Shown in pieces: positions 55,473 through 64,000 of a DNA stretch of 64,000 nt. The stretch spans positions 5,583,001-5,647,000 of the forward strand of contig JAQPZY010001695.1 of assembly GCA_029931535.1 (NCBI GenBank), given 5' to 3'. This stretch comes from Margaritifera margaritifera (taxonomy: Eukaryota; Mollusca; Bivalvia; Unionida; Margaritiferidae). The position numbers and the translations under genes were made by a program. Position 1 is the stretch's first letter, and the number at the start of each line of letters is the position of its first letter. The notes below the pieces were generated by a model. That model made no database searches and was not told the DNA's origin. It was given only the letters and a program-made list of their open reading frames with translations.

Positions 55473-55815
55473 GGGGCTATCCATATGTGACGTCACTCAA
55501 TTAAGGCGGATTTTTGACCCCCTCCCCCCTCGTCACATTTCGTCACAAAAACTCAGAACCCCCTTCATGTATGACATCACAAAGCTTTGACCCCCCCCCC
55601 CATAAAAATTGTCAAAAGTAAAATTGGTTTCAAATCACTTTGTATTAGAAAAACACAACAATACCACTATGCGTTCTAAATTCTGGTGTTGTTTTTTTTT
55701 TTTTTGACGTCACATTTCCCCCTCCCCCCCCCCCCGACCCCCCATCGTCATACATCGTCACACAAGTCGGAGCCCTCTCCCCACTCGGTGCGTGACGTCA
55801 TATATGGACGGCCCC
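55473..55815. mobile_element. MITE with CRE-containing terminal inverted repeats
   Basis: Left end GGGGCTATCCATATGTGACG and the reverse complement of the right end, GGGGCCGTCCATATATGACG, form about 25-bp inverted repeats running on into TCAC. A 3-bp TGA flanks each side. TGACGTCA occurs at 55488-55495, about 55705 and 55793-55800. The interior is C-rich and repeats cgtcaca motifs. The 3-bp duplication would fit a Harbinger-like family; the class is uncertain. Confidence 0.75.
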
Positions 55816-56588
55816 TGAGGCATGTACACCTCCTATTGCTACTTAACAGTATCTAGACACTGAAATACCGATAGTCGCCTAGGAAGCTGAGCTAACCATC
55901 TGTAGCAGGAAACACAGTATGTTCAAGGAGAGTAGAATATATTTTTTTAAAAATGGCCTGGATGGCAGCTATTTTGAATTGAATCAGGCTGTTTGGTACA
56001 GAATACTTGTCAAAATTATCAAATGGGAAAAAGGTCAGCATTTGCTTTGTAAGCATCCCTTTCCACAAAAAAAAAATATCCCCTTCGGACATGAAAAATG
56101 CATGGGTGAATTTGGGCTGGGATAAATAAACTTCAGTTGCTATGAGTTTGTACAGACTTGTCAGATCAAATTCAATTATATTCTTATCTTTTAATTTATT
56201 ATAGCTATACAAGAATATGAAGTTTCTTTAACCAAACTGAAGTAAACAAAATTGAATGAACTTTTATAGTATGCAGGTTGATGCGGCATTAAATGTGTGC
56301 ATATTATCAGTCCCTTGCACACTTGTTATTTGAGAGTGCAATTCAGAAAAAGAGTAGACACAATCTAGTGTCAATTCAGAAAAAGAGTACACTCAATCTA
56401 GTGTCAATTCAGAAAAAGAGTACACACAATCTAGTGTCAAGTTCATGCGCTTTGTTTATAATTCTTTTGTCTGGAATTCTATTTAACGATTTTACATTAA
56501 GAAGAGATAAAAATATACATATTCACACCAAAATATTTTTTAAAGTGTTACGAAACGAAAACAAATTTGGAGACGTACGAGACCCGCA
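55816..56588. other. Intergenic DNA with a short tandem repeat
   Basis: Overlapping open frames on both strands (55892-56212) have no recognisable motif. Three copies of a 30-bp unit (tcaattcagaaaaagagtac...) lie at about 56339-56438. Confidence 0.5.
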
Positions 56589-58420
56589 AGTATTGGTATG
56601 GTAGTAGTAGATTTAGTATGGCAGTAGTAGGTTTAGTATGGCAGTAGTATATTTAGTATGGTAGTGTTAAGTTTAGTATGGTAGTGGTTGGTTTAGTATG
56701 GTAGTGGTATATTGAGTATGGTAGTAGTATATTTAGTATGTCAGTAGCATATTTAGTATGGTAGTGGTATATTTAGTATGGCAGTAGCATATTTAGTATG
56801 GTAGTAGTATATTTAGTATGGTAGTAGTATATTTAGTATGGTAGTAGTATATTTAGTATGGTAGTAGTATATTTAGTATGGTAGTAGTATATTTAGTATG
56901 TCAGTAGTATATTTAGTATGGTAGTAGTATATTTAGTATGGTAGTAGTATATTTAGTATGGTAGTAGTATATTTAGTATGTCAGTAGTATATTTAGTATG
57001 GTAGTAGTATATTTAGTATGGTAGTAGTATATTTAGTATGTCAGTAGTATATTTAGTATGGTAGTAGTATATTTAGTATGTCAGTAGTATATTTAGTATG
57101 GTAGTGGTTGGTTTAGTATGGTAGTGGTTGCTTTAGTATGGTAATAGTAGATTTAATATGGTAGTGGTAGATTTAGTATGGTAGTGGTATATTTAGTATG
57201 GCAGTAGTATATTTAGTATGGTAGTAGTATATTTAGTATGTCAGTAGTATATTTAGTATGGTAGTAGTATATTTAGTATGTCAGTAGTATATTTAGTATG
57301 TCAGTAGTATATTTAGTATGGCAGTAGTATATTTAGTATGGTAGTAGTATATTTAGTATGGTAGTGGTAGGTTTAGTATGGTAGTGGTTGCTTTAGTATG
57401 GTAATAGTAGATTTAATATGGTAGTGGTAGATTTAGTATGGTAGTGGTAGATTTAGTATGGTAATAGTAGATTTAGTATGGTAGTGGTAGGTTTAGTATG
57501 GCAGTAGTATATTTAGTATGTTAGTGGTAGGTTTAGTATGTTAGTGGTAGATTTAGTATGGTAGTAGTAGATTTAGTATGGTAGTAGTAGATTTAGTATG
57601 GTTGAGTAGTATATTTAGTATGGTAGTGGTAGGTTTAGTATGGCAGTGGTAGATTTAGTATGGTAGTGGTAGATTTAGTATGGTAGTGGTAGATTTAGTA
57701 TGGTAGTGGTAGATTTAGTATGGTAGAGTAGTAGATTTAGTATGGTAGAGTAGTAGATTTAGTATGGTAGTAGTAGGTTTAGTATGGCAGTGGTAGATTT
57801 AGTATGGTAGTGGCAGGTAGATTTAATATGGTAGTGGTAGATTTAGTATGGTAGTGGTAGATTTAGTATGGTAATAGTAGATTTAGTATGGTAGTGGTAG
57901 ATTTAGTATGGCAGTGGTAGATTTAGTATGGTAGTGGTAGATTTAGTATGGTAGAGTAGTAGATTTAGTATGGTAGTAGTAGATTTAGTATGGTTGAGTA
58001 GTATATTTAGTATGGTAGTGGTAGGTTTAGTATGGCAGTGGTAGATTTAGTATGGTAGTGGCAGATTTAGTATGGTAGTAGTAGATTTAGTATAGTTGAG
58101 TAGTATATTTAGTATGGTAGTGGTAGGTTTAGTATGGTAGTCGTAGATTTAGTATGGTAGTAGTAGATTTAGTATGGTAGTAGTAGATTTAGTATAGTTG
58201 TGGTCAGGAGTGTACTGGGTAAGCAACTCGGCCCTGGACTTATCTGCCGGGACAGGCCCGGGGTTTTGCTCACACCAGTAAAACACCGGTAAAAACGGAT
58301 TTTTTTGACGGCCCACCGGGATTTGTCCCGGTATGCCCAATGGCCAGTACACCACTGGTTGTGGTAGATTTAGTATGGTAGCAGTAGATTTCGTATCATA
58401 GTAGTAGATTTAATAAAAAC
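56589..58420. repeat. 20-bp minisatellite, about 1.7 kb, about 80 copies
   Basis: The unit tttagtatggtagtagtata repeats with variants (gtcag, gcag, gtagtgg, gttgg, and longer gtagagtag units). The left half is dominated by agtagtatat units and the right half by agtggtagat units, so the array has domains. It is interrupted by a MITE at 58205-58357. Confidence 0.97.
58205..58357. mobile_element. hAT-type MITE nested in the 20-bp minisatellite
   Basis: Left end CAGGAGTGTACTGGGTAAGC and the reverse complement of the right end, CAGTGGTGTACTGGCCATTG, form inverted ends. Identical GTTGTGGT duplications flank it (58197-58204 and 58358-58365). At 153 bp with no coding, it is non-autonomous and belongs to a different family from those at 2563 and 49953. 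Confidence 0.9.
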
Positions 58421-58739
58421 AGTACACTTTCGGTGTATAATAGAGAAAATTTGTCATTTTATGCAAAACAAACGTCGCCTTCTCAAAATCTCACCCTCAA
58501 AAAAGAATCTTGGATCGTCCCCTGCCTGGTTTGATAGAATGTCCGAAAATAAAAGACATTGCTTAAACCGCGAAACGCACATATACACGCACTTAATCAA
58601 CAATATCTTGTGCTAAATGTATGCATTCATCCTTATATGTTTTCACAAATCTATTATATGTATATGTCTCTGAGCTGTTTTGCATGCATGTATCTTTATG
58701 TGTGAACGGTTATAATTCTGTGTATCTCAGCTTACATAT

Positions 58740-59062
58740 GAAATGAATCTAAATCAGAATGATATAAAACTAGCATGCATGAATCTAAATCAGAATGATA
58801 TATAACTAATATGTATGAATCTAAATCAGAATGACATAAAACTAGTATACATGAATCTAAATCTGAATGTTATAAAACTAGTATGCATGCATGTATATTA
58901 TCTTACATATTAAATGAATCTAAATCAGAATGATATAAAACTAATATGAATGAATCTAGATCAGAATTATATAAAACTAGTATGCATGAATCTAAATCAG
59001 AATGATATAAAACTACTATACATGAATTTAAATCAGAATTATATAAAACTAGTATGCATTTT
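58740..59062. repeat. 36-bp minisatellite, about eight copies
   Basis: Units of atgaatctaaatcagaatga followed by tataaaactagtatgc, with a divergent spacer near 58885-58912. Confidence 0.95.
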
Positions 59063-59344
59063 AAACGGAAAGGGGAACCAACATTTTGGTTCGAGCTATC
59101 AGACACTTGAAGTGTTCCTATGACACAGACAAGAGGACGTTCTACGCCGGGGCTCATTTTATATCAATGTCTATGTCTAGCAAACATCTGCGTTCGTGGT
59201 CATTACCGTGCTATTACTTTGTACCACATTTCATCCTTTGACAGGTCCCTTTGACGTTGTATTACCTATCACGCTAGTCCAGACACAAGGTACAAACACA
59301 ATGAATAACATGAGAGGGGAAGCTATTAACAATGATCTGCATTA

Positions 59345-59533
59345 GTACGCGACATACCAGTCGTTATTTCCTTGCTTAGAGAAATATTAATAAATACTCC
59401 CCGATGGTCATTTATAGCTGGAAGCCGTCGTATGTCGAAGTTAATCATAAAGGTTTTGGAGTGGATTGCGAATATTAGAAAAAAAAGATTTATTAAAAAG
59501 AGAAAAGTACGCTGGTTGCTGCTGAAGAGATCT
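59345..59533 (+). CDS. Orphan exon candidate of an unknown gene
   Basis: One frame is open between an AG at 59343-59344 (tgcattag) and a perfect donor (AGATCT/GTAAGT, end 59533, phase 0). It encodes RDIPVVISLLREILINTPRW, then a strongly basic helix-like stretch with WIANIRKKRFIKKRKVRWLL. The other two frames are closed. I do not recognise the protein, and no start codon is evident. Confidence 0.35.
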
Positions 59534-59631
59534 GTAAGTACCAATGTATTTACTCTTGCATGTGTACATGTACTACTCTACTTACGCCACGAAATCTGTT
59601 TCACATTAGGTCTTACAGTTTATATATATAA

Positions 59632-59645
<14 letters not shown>

Positions 59646-59719
<74 letters not shown>

Positions 59720-59752
59720 CTGTGTGTCTGTGTGTGTGTCTGTGTGTGTATT
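59646..59752. repeat. (TA)n-(TG)n compound microsatellite
   Basis: TA tract to about 59705, then an interrupted TG tract. Confidence 0.95.
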
Positions 59753-60099
59753 CTTTAGCGTGATTCCAAGTACGTTAGCATTCTTTTTATATAAAAAAAA
59801 CAATGAACAATCTTATAATAAAAATGTATTTCATTTTATCAGTCGGTACATCTTTTTTATTTCCATCCTTCCATCCATCCATGCTTCCTTCCTTTGTTCC
59901 TTCCTTCATATCCTATGCTTTTTTATGTTTCATCTATTGAGCAAGATCGTTTGCTCGTCTAATAAAAACGCATCAAAGTAGAGATTTCAATCACATTTTC
60001 ATATTTCTTTGTTTCAATTTATCAAAAGATTTTCTAAGACATGTTTAGTAAATAATTCTAAAATTCTGTCACCAGGCATGCCAAATACACAGATTATGT

Positions 60100-60166
60100 C
60101 ATATCTATCTATCTATCTGTCCGTCCGTCCGTCTGTCCAGATCTCTCCCCCCTCTCCTCCCTCTCT

Positions 60167-60215
<49 letters not shown>

Positions 60216-60560
60216 GTATGTAACCTTTCTTTACCAGCCACCCACACATTTTGTTGTGCATAAGGGAGGTGACTACTTACGGATGTAAAATATACGTGAA
60301 AAATGATAGGGAAATTAGAACTGGTTGAATACAAGAAATGTTTGCTGAATGAAGGTCACCGTTACGGGAGCTTTGGACCGCACCTTTCAACCTTATCTCC
60401 ATTTATCATGTTTACCATCAGACCATCTGCCCGTGTATAAGTGGCAGTGCCATTATCTACCTGCATTTTATATTTTCTTTCTCTGACAATCCACGCATCC
60501 TTCGAGACAAGCATCTAACTAATTATCTATCTATCTTTCCATCTATCTATCTATCTTTCC

Positions 60561-60652
<92 letters not shown>

Positions 60653-60779
60653 GTTTGTCTGTCTGTCTGTCTATCTATCTAACTATATATCTATCTGTCT
60701 GTCTATCTATCATCTATCTACCTATCTGTCTGTCTATCTATCTATCTGTCTGTCTGTCTATCTATCATATATCTATATA

Positions 60780-60865
<86 letters not shown>

Positions 60866-61166
60866 CACCCACCCACCCACGTATCTATCTATATATATAT
60901 AAATATATATCACTGAATTTTACTCTTATGCTACCACTTTTTTTAAAGCCTTAGTATCTGTATTTACCTGCTTATTTATTCTTTCATTCACCATCCAAGC
61001 ATCTATCGAGACATGCATGCATCAATATTTATCTATATATCTATCATCCACATGTATCTATCTATCCATCTATTTACCTATTTACCTGTCTGTCTGTATG
61101 TCTCTCTGTCTGTCCGTCTCTCTCTCTCTCTATATATATGTATGTATATATCTATCTATCTATCTA

Positions 61167-61241
<75 letters not shown>

Positions 61242-61242
61242 T
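60100..61242. repeat. Microsatellite-dense block
   Basis: (CT)n at about 60174-60211, (TCTA)n with (CTGT) interruptions at about 60527-60870 and (TA)n at about 61170-61240. Unique sequence lies between, with no convincing exon. Confidence 0.95.
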
Positions 61243-61500
61243 GTGTTATAATGCTTAACTATCAACAATACACATTCCGTTCCCATTTATAACCCTAACA
61301 GAGAAAGCATTATTTGGGTCGTAGAACGACTCTTACAATTTTACAAAGTACCTTAGGATGAGTCATGCACTTATTTTGAGAATACACTGTACTGCAGCTA
61401 AAACGAATGCTTGATGTAAAATAGACACATTATTGTATTATTCATTTAAATGTCAATAATATTTTTATGTCAATAATGCCTCCATTTTCCTTTTCTTTAG

Positions 61501-61619
61501 ATAAGTTGACCGGTAACACAATTCATTTTGAACATCGGATTAAATTTGAAGACCTGCCACACCCAGTGACGAGACGGCTGAGAAACAGTTTTGTTGATCT
61601 ACCATATTTCACAAGTTAA
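61501..61619 (+). CDS. Orphan terminal-exon candidate of an unknown gene
   Basis: After a strong pyrimidine tract and acceptor (TTTTCCTTTTCTTTAG), only phase-1 entry is open. It reads KLTGNTIHFEHRIKFEDLPH, then PVTRRLRNSFVDLPYFTS and a TAA. Codon content looks coding. It is not in phase with the donor at 59533, so a missing exon would be needed if they belong together. Family not recognised. Confidence 0.4.
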
Positions 61620-61947
61620 CGCCTGTAATTTTTACAAACGTCAATGACATTTCGTGGATGCAAGCGATCTATTGAATTTAATTGAATTATATGGCGTTGT
61701 TATGAAATTTTCGTAAAAGATACAACGCAAAACAAAAGAGAGACAATGGAGAGTATGTTGTCTCCGCATTATATGCAGGACGCGTTATATCAGGGTCAAC
61801 TTCATACACAATCTCATTCATTACATGGACGTTTACAAAGAGACGTATATTAACTTGTTGTTGCTATTATTGGTTCAGCATCTGTAGCTATTTCCATGGA
61901 ATAGCTTGAAAACTGGACTGACAGTTACAAAGACACTTCCATCCATC

Positions 61948-63263
61948 ATGTTGAGTAAGAGCCGACGTTGGCACGCATTGCTTTGGATGGTAGTTTGCGG
62001 TATGTGGCTATTGTGCGTGCCCATTATGAAACCCGGTTTGATTACAAAGCTACGGTGGACCCCTTTTGGGTTAAGCCTATACGGAGACATTGGCAGGGAC
62101 GAACTTTGTTACGGAAAAGGATTTAGACCCGTTGCAAATCGAACACTGAGACCAGATTGGGACCTCATGAAAACGGTAAGAATTTTTGTATCTGACCCAT
62201 CTATTCCGTACTTTAAATTCAGATTCAAATCCCAGCGAACTAAATTTTGCTACGTTCGTGATGGAAAATAATTTGAGAATGAATTTGGTTAAAACGTACA
62301 CGTTATTCTAACCTTCTTTTGCTATATTTGAAATGAAGAGGGATTGCCTTTGACTCGAAGCTATGCATTCAAAATCCTTTTGTGTTACTTAATCCCTGTT
62401 TTACTTGGTTTAAAAATATTTTTATTGCAAATAATGCAATTGGGATCAGCAAAATGTTCTAACGGCTTATTATCGCCTTTCCCACAAAAATAATAATTTC
62501 TAATACAAAACGTTTTTACTTGATGGCTACATTTGGATAAATTGCTTCCAGTCCCTTTGCCTTGTGTAACGTCAAAGTTAATATATAGCAATAAAATACA
62601 TATGTTTAAACCACGTTTAAAGGACCCGATACCAGTAGGCATAAACATTCGGCGTACTCGGAATTTATTGTTTATCTTGTATATTTTTTTCAAACTTAAT
62701 GTCAGAAAAATATCGGAAATATATCTCTCACATGCAATGCTATTCATGTTTTCTGTTAAGGAAACAACAACAACAACAAAAAAAAAACAACAAAAAAAAC
62801 AAGATCACTAAACTGGTACTGATGAGTATTCTCACCATCAAACGATATAAAAGCAACAAGGATAAACACCAAATAGATAACCCTTCCAACGCAAAAGTAA
62901 ATTAAAATCATGTACGCCAGTTTCGTTAAATGGCAGTGATGACCTTATGAAAAGTGATGATCTTTGGACTTCTCGCGTGTTTTCTCTTTGCTTTCGTGTA
63001 TAACCTTCTATTCTCTACCTTGATTCAGGTACCGTACAAGATCTTACCAAACTTCAAAAATCCGTGCTTTCTTCAAAAGGTGAATATATGGGTTGGTGAT
63101 GGTATCAAATCACAGCAGAAACTTCGATGTTTACCCTACTTCTTCATCGTCGGATTTCCAAAAAGCGGAACTACGGATTTGTGGCACCGGATATTACGTC
63201 ATCCGGATGTTGTGTCTGGGAATAAAGGGAAGGAACTCATGTTTTTCAACAGAAAGAGATTTT
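61948..63263 (+). CDS. Carbohydrate sulfotransferase (CHST15-like), 5' part, runs off the window
   Basis: Two coding exons, 61948-62175 and 63029-63263, join in phase 0. Exon 1 encodes a short basic cytosolic tail, a TM anchor (about residues 8-26) and a stem region, the type II layout of Golgi enzymes. Exon 2 carries LPYFFIVGFPKSGTTDLWHR; FPKSGTTDLW (from about residue 119) is the 5'-phosphosulfate loop that binds PAPS. HPDVVSGNKGKELMFFNRKR follows, as in the GalNAc4S-6ST/CHST15-related family. Donors are AAAACG/GTAAGA and TTTT/GTAAGT. The 3'-phosphate site and C-terminus must lie beyond 64000. The substrate cannot be told. Confidence 0.85.
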
Positions 63264-64000
63264 GTAAGTGATTCAATTATTTGAAAAGATTGCAGCTGAG
63301 AAAATAATGCTTGACTTTTTAATGCAAAACAAAAAAGATATTAAAGACAAGAAATTTTGCAAAAATAATAAGTCAAAGCGGGGGGTCATTTATTTGAAAT
63401 TACGGTACAAGAGCGGTGCGGTCTATAAAAATGATGTCAGAAAATGTAATTTCCAACTGGACAGATTTCACAAAATAGTATATTGAAATATGAAAAAAGA
63501 TTTTGGAGGCATATACAATTTAACGGTTCATGTTCAACCTGAGAGTCGAGTATGCATTTCGAAACTTTACGTAGATATGTATGAGCAAAATAAAATAATG
63601 AAAATTTTAAAATTTGTAAGACTCTCTCTCTCTCTCTCTTTCTCAATGAGTTCATATTTTTGAATGATATTATCTTCAGGATGATGGGACACTAATATTT
63701 TTCAAAGATTGGATCAACCAAGAAATGTTTAGAATTTCTGACAATTTCAAATTCAATAGAAATGAATTTATTTGTTATCAAGAAGTGTCTGAATTCTGTT
63801 GTCATTCAGCAGTACATGAAGTATTTGGAAAGCATTTTATTGAATACAGGTTGCAGTGAGGACAAATAGGATTATTTCAGGAATGTATTGTCAAAATTTC
63901 TCTTAAAGGAAATACATCGACTAGAAAATTTCTTTAATAATTAACAGCGAATTTGCCCAAGAAAGTAAAGTTTAAACCTTGCTGAAGTCACTAATGAATC
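63264..64000. other. Start of sulfotransferase intron 2, no exon seen
   Basis: No acceptor here gives an open frame in the required phase. A short (TC)n tract lies at about 63620-63642. Confidence 0.5.

Noticed and set aside
63679..63860. Possible third sulfotransferase exon after TTATCTTCAG
   Set aside because: Joining it in the required phase gives an immediate stop.

Overview
The window is animal nuclear DNA. It is AT-rich, has large spliced genes with GT-AG introns, and is dense in microsatellites, minisatellites, tRNA-derived SINEs and short hAT-type MITEs. A large non-classical cadherin, a Golgi-type sulfotransferase, decayed Maverick/Polinton-like elements and the SINE/microsatellite style fit a lophotrochozoan, most likely a bivalve or other mollusc. 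The species call is inference; nothing here fixes it.

One gene dominates. A plus-strand cadherin runs from a start codon at 9891 to a stop at 48481-48483 in 18 coding exons. The spliced frame closes exactly (8040 nt, 2679 residues), with compatible phases at all 17 junctions. It encodes a signal peptide, about 17 clear plus one weak cadherin (EC) repeats, a membrane-adjacent alpha/beta module, one transmembrane helix at about residues 2026-2048 and a Ser-rich tail of about 630 residues. EC1 to the start of EC6 are spread over ten small exons. Most of EC6 through EC18 lie in one 4015-nt exon.

Layout: 1-9.85 kb is repeat-rich DNA: a 66-bp minisatellite, an inverted pair of composite tandem arrays, a 28-bp satellite in which every unit contains a TATA-box-like string, three MITEs or MITE fragments and a SINE. 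9.85-48.5 kb is the cadherin. Its intron 6 (12.6 kb) holds a broken minus-strand Maverick/Polinton-like element, including a recognisable integrase fossil. Intron 8 holds a second fossil with the same accessory protein family. 48.5-49.1 kb is 3' UTR. 49.2-61.4 kb is mostly intergenic repeats: TA tracts, a hAT MITE, a SINE, a Tc1/mariner-like MITE with a paralogous empty site, a CRE-bearing MITE, and 20-bp and 36-bp minisatellites. Two orphan exon candidates of an unknown gene lie at 59.3-59.5 and 61.5-61.6 kb. From 61.9 kb to the right edge lie the first two coding exons of a type II membrane sulfotransferase (carbohydrate sulfotransferase 15-like), which runs off the window.

No tRNA, rRNA or CRISPR locus was found. 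The most unusual content is the virus-like fossils with an uncharacterised hydrophobic-hairpin protein family, the two-part exon design of the cadherin, and several mobile elements whose target-site duplications can be read directly.
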